In this document: in pieces, positions 31,944 to 43,634 of the stretch | Position numbering within the stretch: the first letter of the stretch is position 1 | Layout of the letters: every line of letters starts with the position of its first letter | Source of the DNA: Palaemon carinicauda | Lineage: Eukaryota > Arthropoda > Malacostraca > Decapoda > Palaemonidae | DNA: 64,000 nt | Direction of reading: 5' to 3' | Assembly: GCF_036898095.1 (NCBI RefSeq) | Contig: NC_090729.1 | Coordinates: forward strand, 74,835,916 to 74,899,915 | Translations under genes and position numbers: made by a program | Notes under the pieces: model-generated | The model's database searches: none | Told to the model about the DNA's origin: nothing | Seen by the model: only the letters and a program-made list of their open reading frames with translations

Positions 31944-32487
31944 ATTGCGACTTTCTCTATGACTGAATAAGTTAAGTTAGCTAGTTTTTGCGGTTTTTTT
32001 TTATCATTACCCCTTTCTGAGTTTTGAATATAGTATGTTCCTATTACTGTCTACTTTAATTCCTAACTATGTTAAACTTTCTACTACTTTGATTCCCTGT
32101 ATGTGATCTGGCATTTCTTTCATATTGTAATTCATATTACTCTTATCTCTGTTTCTAACCCACATTTTTACCAGTTTCTACTAAAAGCTGGGTGTTGCGC
32201 TTCGCATCAGATACATCCCCTGAAATCATTAAGGCATCATCTGCAAAAATTAATGATTTTATCTCTATTAAAGATTTCTAAAACCGTTTCCTTCCCCTTC
32301 TATTTTCTTCACAACTTCATATATAATTAGTTTATAAAGTGAAGTTGACCCTGTAACAACCCTTACTTTATTCCACTCGTAACCTCCATTTCTTGTTCTA
32401 TACCCTGTCTCAAATCAACGCCTGTAGCATCTCCTTGGTATATATTTGCAATTACACTTATGGTTTTGGTATTAATTCTTTATTGCC
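31944..32487 (-). pseudogene. LINE-1 5'-most surviving piece
   Basis: Picks up at ATTGCGACTTTCTCTATGAC, matching ATTGCAACTTTTCTCTATAAC of the second LINE copy at about 34192, and follows it with small indels to about 34710 (TTGCAATTACACTTATGGTT, TTGGTATTAATT). It then stops, so the element is 5'-truncated inside the RT region. Frames are broken. Confidence 0.78.
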
Positions 32488-33138
32488 CAGGGTACCGGCC
32501 TCCCGTTGAGATACTACCACTAGAGAATTATTGGGTCCTTTAATTGGCCAGACAGCAGTACATTGGATCCTTATATCTGGCTACTGCTTATTTTTCCTTT
32601 GCCTACACATACCCTAAACCGAATAATCTGGTCTAATCTTTCCACATTTTTCATCTGTCCTCATACATCTGACAACACTGAGATTACCATTTTTTTTCTT
32701 TGCTCAAGGGGTTAATTTCTACAGTGTAATTGTTCGGTGGCTACTTTCCTCTTGGTAAGGGTAGAAGAGACTCTTTAGCTATGGTAAGAACCTCTTTTAG
32801 GGAAAGGGCACTCCGAAATCAAGTCATTGTTCTCTAGACTTGGGTAGTGCCATAGCTCCTGGGGTATTGTAGAGTTCTCTTGCTTGAGGCTACACTCGGA
32901 CACGATGGTCTATCTCTTTTACTCTTCCTCTTGTTATAAAGTTTTTAAAATTCATTTATGAAAGATTTATTTGAATTTTGTTACTGTTCCAGAAACATCT
33001 TATTTTAATTGTCAGTTGCATCTCTTGTAGTTTATTTGTTTCCTTGTTTCATTACCTCACATAGCTATTTTTTCCCTATTGGAGCCCTGAGGCTTATAGC
33101 ATCCTGCTTTTCCTACTATGGTTGTAGCTTAGCAAGTA
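32488..33138 (+). repeat. Dispersed repeat body preceding an (AAT)n tail
   Basis: Non-coding stretch including GGTAAGGGTAGAAGAGACTC, CTTGGGTAGTGCCATAGCTCC and GGCTTATAGCATCCTGCTTT, running directly into (AAT)n. I recognise this kind of sequence from shrimp and prawn genomic DNA (memory, not searched). The layout suits a short or 5'-truncated retroposon with a microsatellite tail. Identity unresolved. Confidence 0.5.
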
Positions 33139-33282
<144 letters not shown>

Positions 33283-33411
33283 GGTTTTATTAATAACTCC
33301 CTTAAAGTAAGTCAGGTTCAGGTTCAGGTTCTGGGGTGAGGCATATCCTTTACAACGGCGCCTCTAACGCTTATCTTCTTGTACTGTTTTGTCTTTTCTT
33401 CCACATTATGT

Positions 33412-34635
33412 TCAATAATTCTTTTTTTTCTTTTCTATATTTGTTTCACTAAATAAAAATAATCCTACTATTTTCTTTGGGTCTTCATCGTATGGTTGTT
33501 GTAGCTCAATTACTTTATTCCTTTCTTTTCTATATTCCTGGCAAAATAACAAAAAATGTATCAAATCTTCCTCCTCATTTTCACAAAAATTACAGTTTAC
33601 ATTCCCTCCATTGTGTCTATTTACAATATTTAGTTTTAACGTATTAGTTCTTGCTCTAAAAAATATCACTGAAGCAAATGTATTGTCATAAATTAACTCT
33701 TCTTTAATTTCTTTCTTCCACGTTCTATATATTTCTAAGCTCACTTTACTTTCTATTTCTTCTTTCCACTTTTCAGTATCCCACTTTCTGGTTTCCGTTT
33801 TTATTTCTGCCTTGTTCATTCTTCTTATTTGTCTTATACCTAAACTTAATTTTTTCAAATACTTTACAGGTTGTTTCCACCATATTCCTTCTTTTTCCTG
33901 AATATCCTGGATAATTATTTTCAGTATTTCCTTCTTTCCATTCAGGGTACGATTTAAGTACTGCAGCTTCCTATCCATCACCCTTGCTTTCATAGAAGAT
34001 GCACCTATCTCCCCTCTTAGAGCAGTATTAGCTGTGCTTTTAGTGGCACCTAAAATCTTCCTATATACCCCATTCTCTATTCTTTGTAGTTTCTCTATTT
34101 CAGTTTCTGTTAGATTTATAACATTTGTTCCATATAAAATAGATGGTAAAGCAATACTTTTCCAGAACGTTTTTCCTATCATCACTTTATTGCAACTTTT
34201 CTCTATAACTGAATATGTTAGATTAGCTAATTTTTGTGCCTTTTCTATCATTACCCTTTTCTGAGTTTTTAATATATTCCTACTATTGTCTAGCTTTATT
34301 CCTAAGTATGTCAAACTTTCTACTACATTGATTCCCTCTATGTTATCTGGCTTTTCTTTCATACTGTAAATCATAATATTACTCTTTTCTTTATTAATTT
34401 CCAACCCACATTTTTTACTAGTTTCTACTAATATCTGAATGTTACACTTAGCATTATGTATATCCTGTGCAATTATTAAGGCATCATCTGCAAAAAATAA
34501 TGATTCTATCTTTATTAATTGATTTCTGAAACCGTTTCCTTCCTCTTCTATTTTCTTCATGACAATATACGTAATCAGTTTAAAAAGTGAAGTTGATCCT
34601 GTGCAACCTTGTTTAATTCCACTTGTAACCTCCAT
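33412..34635 (-). pseudogene. LINE RT C-terminal half
   Basis: 407 codons: EVTSGIKQGCTGSTSLFKLI (RT region before the catalytic box), SLFFADDALIIAQD (polymerase FADD), the thumb-like block NLTETEIEKLQRIENGVYRK and, near the end, CNFCENEEEDLIHFLLFC, the CCHC-like finger common at the C-terminus of such LINEs. Its upstream neighbour is in the same frame but separated by stops and shifted sequence (34636-34710). Confidence 0.85.
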
Positions 34636-34710
34636 TTCTTGTTCTATACAATGCCCGTAGTATCTCCTTGATAAATATTTGCAATTGCACTTATGATTTT
34701 GGTGTTAATT

Positions 34711-35133
34711 TTATATTCTTTTAAAACTTCTACTAAAATCTATCGCAGTTACTATTAGAGGTTTCTTGTTACTATAGCTCTCTTCCACACAATACTGTAA
34801 TATAAAGATATTGTCCTCTATCCTGCCTCCACCTGTAAATCCTGCTTGACATTCATTGTCTTCTTCATTCATTCTTATGTGGTTTTCTATTTCCTCTTTC
34901 ACCATCATCATGAATATTTTATAAGAAATATTTAATAGAGCTATGGGTCTTAAGTCTTTTGCCATTGGCCTTCTTTTCTTTTCAATCATCTTTGTTCTTG
35001 ACTTCTTCCACATATTTGGTTTTTCTTTTTCGTCCAACTCATTTTGATAACATTTCTGTAAGGTTTCAAGACATATTTTGCTTTTTCCTAGTGCCTTATA
35101 TAGTTCGGGTTTTAGGCCATCTGGTCCTGCCAC
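34711..35133 (-). pseudogene. LINE RT N-terminal part
   Basis: Begins GPDGLKPELYKALGKSKICL and includes RPIALLNISYKIFMMMV and VTAIDFSRSFKRI, where the first catalytic Asp lies. It then terminates where relatives continue, with sequence lost around 34711. The join to the endonuclease ORF is frameshifted near 35110-35130. Confidence 0.82.
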
Positions 35134-36514
35134 TTTTTTTTGCCTTTAATTTTCCCTGGCAATTCTTTACTTTTTCTGTTGTGATTTTTGGATTTTTCAT
35201 TGGTTTTATTTTCCCTTTTGTTACCATTACAAGGTCATAGTGTTCCCTAAGTATGTCCGGGATATTATATTCATCTATTCTTGTTGTATCTTCCTGATGC
35301 GCTATTTCATTTTCATATTCTATCTGTTTTTCTTCATTCCAAACTGAGTCTATTTTATTTTCATGTTTACAATATATAGTTTTCCAGTACTTGATTAATT
35401 CCTCTTTTGTTTCTTCCTTATTTAGCTTATTTCCTTGTTCTCCATAAAGTTGTATAACTTTGCCGTGGGCTTTCTGTCTGTTCCTTATTCTATCAATATT
35501 CTCCGAGAGTTTTTTATTTTTATCCATTTTTATTTCTTCTGTTACCTTTTTTTCAAATCTAGTAATTTCCTTCTTTATCATTTCTTGCACTTCCCTCTTC
35601 TTTTGATCATATCTCTCTTCTAATACATTTTCTACTTCGATGTTGGATTCATTTCTTTTCTTTCTGTTTAAATCCTTCCTTTCCTTTATGCATTTTCTTA
35701 TTTCATCGTTCATCCAGGGTTGCTCATGTACCTTTTCTTCATCAAGAACTTTCCTTTTAAATACTCTTGCCAATTTTTCTTCTGCAGCCTCTTTTATTAT
35801 CAGATCCATTCCTTCTATTCTGTCTATTTGTCTATCTTTTACAATTTCCTCTACTCTTGTTGTATATTCTCTTAAACTATTTTCATCTGTCCTAAAGTAT
35901 TGTACTTCCTCCCATCTTCCTTTATTAAAATTTTTGTTCTGGTCACTCATGAATTCCAGTTCTATAGTGATCAGATTATGATCTGAGATGTCAAAATTCA
36001 ATTTTTCCTCGTCTATAATCATTTCCCTAAAGTGTTTATACATTTGTTCGTTTACTAATACGTAGTCTATTACACTTTTTTGTTGCAATCTTTCCCATGT
36101 ATATATACCTTTACATCTTAAATCTCCATTCAATAGGACTAACCCATGGTCATTCATCCAATCGAGAATCATTTCCCCGTTCCTATCTAAATTCTGGTAA
36201 CCTAAAAATCCTACATGTCCGTTGAAATCCCCTAATATCATCAATGCCTCTTCTTCATTTAGATTTCTAATAATTCTTTCACATTCATGTTTTATTATTT
36301 TATCCCTACTTTTGTCTTCTTCAGTATTCCCTGCTGAAAAATAAACCAACAATAATCTAAATGTATGTTTATAAGCATTACACTTAACATGCAACAGGTC
36401 TTTACTTTTAGTTTCTATCTTTTCCAATTCTAGACTGTCACTATTTCTATAAAGTATCATCAAACCTCCTCCTTTTTTATCATCCATATTCCTTATTTTC
36501 TGCTTTTTTAACAC
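35096..36514 (-). pseudogene. LINE AP-like endonuclease and linker to RT
   Basis: 472 codons. Endonuclease blocks are KKGGGLMILYRNSDSLELE, ALMILGDFNGHVGFLGY (Asp/Asn site), SVIDYVLVNEQMYKHF and FDISDHNLITIELEF (the SDH site). The early endonuclease motifs upstream of KKGGG are missing or in another frame. A long Lys/Glu-rich coiled-coil-like linker leads to the RT. The downstream RT frame is reached only by a frameshift. Confidence 0.85.
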
Positions 36515-36790
36515 CCTTACTTAAATTTAATCTGTCTAACTTTTGGTGTGTTTCTATCAAGCAAAAAAGTTTATTTCTACTATTTAATTCCTTCTCAACT
36601 TCCATCAGTTTTTGTTTTGTTAAGCATTGTATGTTCAACAAGTAAATCTTAAAGTTTTCTTTAATTTTGTGTTTATATTCTTCTTCTTTCCTTAAAGTTC
36701 TTGTGTTTCTTCCTCGTTCCGACGAAAATTTTCCTTTCTTTATGAACCATCCATCTTCACCATTTTGTCTCTTTGTTTGTAATTCTTCCC

Positions 36791-37280
36791 TTAAGCACCT
36801 ATCTTGCTCTCTCTCTCTCTCATCGTTAGATCTGGCGCTATAAAGATTCTACTTTCTCTTGTTTCTGGACAATTTCTAAGGTTCTTAGCCTTTCCTATAA
36901 TTGTCCACTTCTCTCTTTCACTTTTCATTTTTACTAGTAATGGCCTAGGTTTATTTCTTTGGTTTCTAACCTCTTGGCTATCAGTTGGTCTATTACCTAT
37001 TTCCAACCTACCTAACCTGACTGTTTCCACTACTTCAACTCCAGTTACCCCTATATTATCTTTGAACAGTCGCTCACACCTATCCCTATCATTTCTTTGA
37101 TTTCCTCTGTGCTTCCTTCTATGCATTCCTCGACATTATATATTACCAGATTATTTTTCCTCTTTTCCTTTTCCATTATCTCTTTAACCTCTTCTCTAAC
37201 TTCTTCCCTGATGGCTTCTATAGGCATATTAACTCGTCCTACCTGTGCCGAACCTATCGAGTCCTTGATTCAGACATGTT
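36791..37280 (-). pseudogene. LINE ORF1 (RRM-like nucleic-acid-binding protein), frameshifted
   Basis: Two frames together give an ORF1-like protein. The 5' part on the minus strand (37270-37090) reads IREEVREEVKEIMEKEKRKN, then NNLVIYNVEE, an RNP-like strand. After a frameshift near 37085, the frame 37126-36791 continues GVTGVEVVETVRLGRLEIG and KPRPLLVKMKSEREKWTIIG, a block seen in ORF1 proteins of many LINEs. Family role: RNA chaperone of the retrotransposition particle. Confidence 0.65.
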
Positions 37281-37300
37281 TACTTACACGCAAAACTTCG

Positions 37301-38664
<1,364 letters not shown>

Positions 38665-38826
38665 ATTTCTTGTAGTAAATAACGTGATTTGAGCGAATTT
38701 GACCTATCTTTCAACCGCAAACAAACAGAACAACCAGTTCGACTAACTTTAAGTAGCCAAACCGATTGCTGTTATTACAACAAAAATGGTGAAAACCGGT
38801 TAAATCACGTTATTTTCTACAGGAAA
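38665..38826. mobile_element. Small inverted-repeat element (MITE-like, about 160 bp)
   Basis: TTCTTGTAGTAAATAACGTG (from 38667) is the near-perfect inverse of CACGTTATTTTCTACAGGAA (to 38825). The roughly 24-bp arms enclose about 110 bases without a gene. Size and symmetry suggest a non-autonomous DNA transposon, superfamily unknown. Confidence 0.65.
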
Positions 38827-39368
38827 ACATCTTTTCGGTAAAGTTTTAGATTCAACCAAATTGGGAAATTTATTATATTAATATATTTTCCTAGTAAAGC
38901 ACGTGATAACAAAAAACTTTCTCTCAATACATTATTGACGCTGATGTCTACTTACAGAGATAATTATTTCAGTTAATATAGGTCTGCATTTTATTTCTAA
39001 GTGTTCTGTATACCTTTACGCCGCCACGGGACCTAGCTCTTGTTCGTTTGTATGTCTGTTTTCATCTTACTTGGCTCCGCCCCATTGCGTAATGTGACAA
39101 TATGTACTTGAATGCGCATTTGCTCCTCCCACTAATGTCGCTCCTCCAATCTAAATACTACTGGGTTCTTTTCAAGGGTTATTATTGGACGATTCATTGG
39201 TCTCTCAGTCTTGTTTCAAGGATCTGTTTTTCGTGCAATATAACATTGTAAACGATAGTATTTTGTTTTTTTCCTTATTTCATTATGGGAGAAACCCGTG
39301 ATTGTCGTTTGTTTTCGGTTTTCAAAAGTTCCGGTTTCTATATTTTCATCACACGTCACTTAACTGTC

Positions 39369-39656
39369 ATGGATCCTCCGGTACGGTTGTGTGAAATATA
39401 TCGTTATTCCTATTTGGATGTGATCGGTCGATTTCATGGGAATTATAATGGAACTCCTGAAGTAGTGAATCGTTTTCTAAGGGAGCATTCCGTATTACCT
39501 TTAAGTGTCCAGTGTGGTAAATGTGATTCGCCTTTACATTTTCGTGAGGATAGACATGTGTGGTATTGTACCAAATCTGAACGTATTCCAGTACTTGATG
39601 ATTCAGAAGAGGGTCAACCACAACCTTCCACATCTTCATCGTCATCTTCCGTTTAA
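39369..39656 (+). CDS. Merlin/IS1595-like N-terminal zinc-ribbon ORF lacking the catalytic domain
   Basis: 95 codons from MDPPVRLCEIYRYSYLDVIG, a start that aligns with MEEVIETCNGCSIPYLKAVG of the transposase gene at 41695; an in-frame ATG at 39285 would add 28 residues. It keeps FHGNYNGTPEVVNRFL and the zinc-ribbon pair VQCGKCDSPLHF and HVWYCTK, then jumps to a short Ser-rich tail (QPQPSTSSSSSSV) like the extreme C-terminus of the other copy (HPSTSQS). The ISXO2-type DDE domain is absent, so this is either an internally deleted non-autonomous copy or a small stand-alone zinc-ribbon protein. The 3' flank has the same TAGGTTAGGTGGGTTTGTTA as the other copy. Expression unknown. Confidence 0.6.
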   Translation: MDPPVRLCEIYRYSYLDVIGRFHGNYNGTPEVVNRFLREHSVLPLSVQCGKCDSPLHFREDRHVWYCTKSERIPVLDDSEEGQPQPSTSSSSSSV

Positions 39657-39707
39657 GGTAAGAAGTGATTTAACAAAATATATATATTCAAATTTACCCC
39701 TGGTTAA

Positions 39708-40305
39708 AGGGGGGGTCGGAGCCCGGTAGGGGTACAGGGCCCCTAGGTTAGGTTAGGTGGGTTTGTTAGGTTCTGTGGTGCCCTGAAAATTACTGTGGCC
39801 TTAAGGGGGGGTCGCAGGGGGAGCGAAGCCCCCTCCGGTAGGGGCACAGGGCCCCTAGGTTAGGTTAGGTGGGTTTGTTAGGTTCTGTGGTGCCTTGAAA
39901 ATTACTGTGGCCATAAGGGGGGGTCGCAGGAGGGCGAAGCCCCCCCCCCCCCCCCCCCGTAGGGGTACAGGGCCCCTAGGTTAGGTTAGGTGGGTTTGTT
40001 AGTTTCTGTGGTGCCCTGAAAATTACTGTGGCCTTAAGGGGGGTCGCAGAGGGGGGCGAAGCCCCCCCCCCCCGGTAGGGGTACAGGGCCCCTAGGTTAG
40101 GTTAGGTGGGTTTGTTAGGTTCTGTGGTGCCTTGAAAATTACTTTGGCCATAAGGGGGGGTCGCAGGGGGGGCGAAGGCCCCTCCGGTAGGGGTACAGGG
40201 ACCCTAGGTTAGGTTAGGTGGGTTTGTTAGGTTCTGTGGTGCCCTGAAAATTACTGTGGCTTTAAGGGGGGGTTGCTGGGGGGCTCTACCCCCCTCCCCC
40301 CGGTA
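39708..40305. repeat. Minisatellite, about six units of 98-120 bp
   Basis: Units begin near 39708, 39807, 39917, 40036, 40154 and 40265. Each includes a GGGGGGTCGC block, GTAGGGGTACAGGGCCCCTA, GGTTAGGTTAGGTGGGTTTG, and TGAAAATTACTGTGGCC. Length differs mainly by poly(C) runs in GAAGCCCCC. The last unit is degenerate. A diverged single copy of the core follows the second Merlin-like gene at about 42835. Confidence 0.9.
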
Positions 40306-41694
40306 GGCCTAGTTAGGGGTATGGGGGAGGGGTGCTGGAACATTAATTATTCATTTATTGCAAATATCATTCAATGCCCCAACACCCTCCCCCCCCTTCC
40401 CCCACCCAAAACCCCGGTTCCCAAAGGGTGTCCCCCATAATTGGTAGGATGAACTAGGGTATACATAGTAAATCTCTAAATCGGTTGGTTTGCAGTCAAA
40501 ATAAACGTTAAATTAATTGAAACCACACTATTTCTGATGCAACAAATATATTTTTATTGCATTTTTCCAAATTTGGCTGAAACTAAAAATTTACCATATT
40601 TTCTGTTAAAATGTTTAAATATAATGTCACTTGTTATATATTTTCTGTTAAAATTTTTAAATATAATGACTTATTCAAATTCCGTGTCACTTCACTCATT
40701 AAGAACCTATGTACTGCGAATGCTAACATTAGCAATGTTGCTCAACGTTACCATGTTACGATGCCATTGCTAACGTTAGCAATGCTATGATAATATTAGC
40801 ATGTGCATTTTAAGGTCTTTTTCCTTATATCCTTTACACAATATGTAAAAAGGTACAAAAGGGCCCAGAACCTTACAAACCAACTTAACCTAACTTAGAA
40901 GTTCCGGTTATATTGTAGTGTATTACAGGGCAATGTAACCTAGAAAAACAACTACTTTCTCTTATAGAAAAAATTACGCTCTCTTCGTAAATGACACTCG
41001 TTCCCGTCGCAAATGAATAGTTTCAGAAATACATATACATCTATATCCTACGATAATGGGGTATTGGGTGGGGAAAACATACTAGGGAACCGATATATAA
41101 CCGTAAAACAAGCCTTTTCTTCTCTATACATTACCTTCTTGAATGTATTACAGTAACCAGTGCTGCCAATGTCTGATGTAGATCAAATGTTAGCATTCCA
41201 TGCTAAGATTAGCACCCATCTGTACGTACGTTTTTCATACCAGTTTTCGGCCTGCGCAAATATCACTCCCCCTGCGCAGAAGCTTTTCCCCCTCCAATTA
41301 CTCGTTTTATTATCGTATAATCATCTCATTTTATATTCCCATTCAATATTATTTATCATACATTCCATTTTATCTTCCTATATTGGGTTTATTTCTTTGG
41401 TTATTTCCTTTTCTCTCCCTGGTTTCACATAAATACTTGCTCTGGACTAGTTTCCCTATTTAGTTCATTCACGTTTACCCGCTAGTCTCCTTTGTTTTTC
41501 CCTTAACCAATCACCAACTGATGCCTATTCAAAGTTTACACAAGGGGGTTGTCTACTGATATTTCCCTACCCCCCTTCTTTTATCTCTTTGAATGGTCTG
41601 TTCATGCCTTTCCTCCAAACCCTTTTCCCTGGTAACCTTTGACCTAGTAAGGTGCGCGTCATTTCAAGTGAGATTTATTTTTTCATATTTTTCA
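40306..41694. other. AT-rich spacer with palindromes
   Basis: No gene recognised. A GC-rich inverted pair GGGGGAGGGGTGCTGG / CCCCAACACCCTCCCC lies at about 40325-40395. Several TTGCTAACGTTAGCAA-like palindromes lie at about 40715-40800 and again near 41190. Confidence 0.5.
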
Positions 41695-42724
41695 ATGGAG
41701 GAAGTTATAGAAACTTGTAACGGCTGCAGTATTCCGTACCTAAAAGCAGTTGGTAAATTCCATGGTGATTTTTATGATTCTTCAGCCAATGTTGATTATT
41801 TCCTGAAATCACACAACGTAATTCCTCAACGTTTACAGTGCCCCAAGTGCCATTCTCTTTTATCTTATAGGAAAGACATTCACGTGTTTTATTGTAATTC
41901 TGAATCCATCATACCTAAAACTAAGAAGAAACGTCGTTGTGGTTATACTGTTACTTCCTATAAAGGTACATTTTTGGGGAAAAGTCGTCTACCCCCATGG
42001 AAGATAATATTATTTGCAAACCACTTTTTGCATAAACATTCGACCATGAGACCCTCATGCATAGTATCGACATATCCTCGAAAACTAGCGTCGATTGGAG
42101 AAGTTTCTGTTCCGAAGTTACCGAATACTTCTTCGATAATCAAGAGGCGATTGGTGGTGATGGAGTAACAGTTGAAATAGACGAATCTCATTTTTGTAAA
42201 GCTAAATACAACCGTGGTAGACCGTTAAGTGCCATATGGGTCTTTGGGGGTATTGAACGTGAATCCAAGAAATTTTTCATTATCCCTTTAGTTCCCCCCC
42301 TTTCTACTAAATGAGATTCTGCTGCTATAATTCCCTCATTCAGAAATATATCAAACCTGGTAGTGTTATTATCAGTGATAAGTGGGCTGCATACAACTCT
42401 CTTTCGGAAATTGGTTACGAACATAAGTCTATTAATCATTCTGAACATTTCGTTGACCCCTTAGACCCAACCATCCATACTCAAAATATAGAACGGCTCT
42501 GGAGAGAAGTGAAGGAGTGGGTTCAGAGACCTGGAATGAAGACTGAATATTTCAAGCAATATTTTTCCAGGTTCTTTTTTACCCACTACTATCCAGAACA
42601 TACGTTACTGCACCACTTCTTCATTACTGCCAGTCGCCTCTACCCTCCTATACAACAACAGACAATGGACCCCCTCGACCCACAAGACCCCGATGCCCCT
42701 CATCCATCCACATCCCAGTCATAG
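41695..42724 (+). pseudogene. Merlin/IS1595-like transposase (ISXO2-like domain), frameshifted
   Basis: Full-length family layout spread over three frames. Frame one (41695 to about 42050): N-terminal part and zinc ribbon LQCPKCHSLLSYRKDIHVFY-C, then WKIILFANHFLHKHST. Frame two (about 42057-42314): DWRSFCSEVTEYFFDN and the first catalytic region VTVEIDESHFCKAKYNRGR. Frame three (about 42311-42724): KPGSVIISDKWAAYNSL (second Asp), HKSINHSEHFVDP and HTQNIERLWREVKEWV (third acidic residue), ending in an Asp/Pro-rich tail. The second shift is next to a C7 run. The breaks suggest a dead copy, although homopolymer errors in assembly could contribute. No clear terminal repeats were found. Confidence 0.85.
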
Positions 42725-42962
42725 GAGTTAATCCGTCAGTCTCACCCTCCCGTGACCCACAAGTTTCGTCGCTGTCTTCATGAAAGTAAGTCATTCCTCA
42801 ATAGTCATTATGTGTTTTGTGACCGGGGTACTTCTAGGTCAGGTTAGGTGGGTTTGTTAGGTTCTGTGCCCTTTTTGTACTTTTTATATATTGTGTAAAA
42901 GTTACATGGAAAAATTATTTAAAATACCTATGGAAATATCTAGCAATTCTACCGCTAGTAAT
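42725..42962 (+). other. 3' flank of the Merlin-like gene
   Basis: Contains TCAGGTTAGGTGGGTTTGTT followed by AGGTTCTGTG, a single diverged copy of the minisatellite core seen after the first Merlin-like ORF. This links the two as members of one family. Confidence 0.55.
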
Positions 42963-43064
42963 GTCATCGTGTCGTTGGTAACTCTGTGTACCATTTGTCA
43001 TCGTTTCGTTGGTAACTCTGTGTACCATTCGTCATCGTTTCGTTGGTAACTCTGTGTACCATTC
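42963..43064. repeat. 34-bp tandem repeat, three full units plus a partial
   Basis: Units GTCATCGTTTCGTTGGTAAC..TGTACCATTC at 42963, 42997 and 43031, with a decayed fourth to about 43095. Confidence 0.92.
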
Positions 43065-43212
43065 GTCATCGTTGGTAGCACTGTGAATCATTGGTAACGT
43101 TGCTAATGTTATCGTTCTCAGTATATTCGTAAGAGAAGTGACAACGTTGAACAAGTGCTTATATTTAAATATTTTAACACAACATATATGACAACAGTGA
43201 TAATATTTAACC

Positions 43213-43440
43213 ATTTTAACAGAAAATATATTTGTTCCGACACAGAGACTTACCTCGAAACACTTTCTTGGGAGTTACTGGAACCTCCTCTCAAACGACC
43301 AGAGTTTTGTGTAGTTTACTCTACTCCCATTTTCTAGCGGTAGGTCTCGCAGGGGGAAAACGTGCCCCGAGGGCAATGCCCAAGGTAGGTCACGCGTTAG
43401 CCAGGTCGGATCTTCAGTAAGTTTTCTGGTCGCGTCGTGT
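43213..43440 (+). repeat. Left terminal repeat of DIRS E2 (family B type)
   Basis: TTACCTCGAAACACTTTCTTGGGAG corresponds to the left end implied by the E3 ICR. Further blocks (AAGGTAGGTCACGC, TTAGCCAGGTCGGATCTTCA) parallel the E3 ITR at 48975-49015. Confidence 0.7.
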
Positions 43441-43634
43441 TCACACGCCGCTCCTCAATTCTCAGTGCGACCCCCTTTGTGTTTCATCGCCACGTGGTTA
43501 CCACATGGACTTTGCTTCTTTAAGAGTGATTAGTGCTATTGGTGTGTGCTTTTACTTTCGTTCTTCTGTGCTTTATTGGCGTTTTAGTGCTTTCTATCCT
43601 ATTTGCTTGTGTCTAGAGAGCTTTGTGTTGTGCT

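Larger units (their letters stand above)
10690..32487 (-). mobile_element. LINE-1 copy, split into four pieces by three later insertions
   Basis: A minus-strand non-LTR retrotransposon remnant that can be followed by comparison with the longer copy at 33310-37300. Pieces in plus-strand order are 10690-10896 (3' end), 21023-about 21440, about 22913-23118, and 31944-32487, where it stops (5'-truncated). Between them lie the BEL/Pao element, another LINE and DIRS element D. At each break, one piece ends and the next resumes at the neighbouring position of the undisturbed copy. The piece 22913-23118 still encodes an RT C-terminal block (NLTETSIERLQEIENGVYRK) that matches NLTETEIEKLQRIENGVYRK in the other copy. 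Confidence 0.82.
33310..37300 (-). mobile_element. APE-type LINE, long but inactive copy (same family as LINE-1)
   Basis: Minus-strand non-LTR retrotransposon. From its 5' side: an ORF1 with an RRM-like block (about 36791-37270), an apurinic/apyrimidinic-type endonuclease (about 35900-36514) and RT (33412-35700). Several frameshifts and stops. The clade is uncertain; the RT C-terminus (GVYRKILGATKSTANTALRGEI) resembles I/Nimb-like arthropod LINEs. Its 3' end at 33310 coincides with the 3' end of the LINE-1 copy at 10690. No clear target duplication. Confidence 0.82.

Noticed and set aside
39708..40305. Regularly spaced repeat array reminiscent of CRISPR
   Set aside because: Units are contiguous, about 100-120 bp, without unique spacers, in eukaryotic DNA; it is a minisatellite.
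41695..42724. ISXO2-like transposase as evidence of bacterial contamination
   Set aside because: IS1595/Merlin transposases are established in animals; flanks are eukaryotic and a related ORF lies nearby in the same context.
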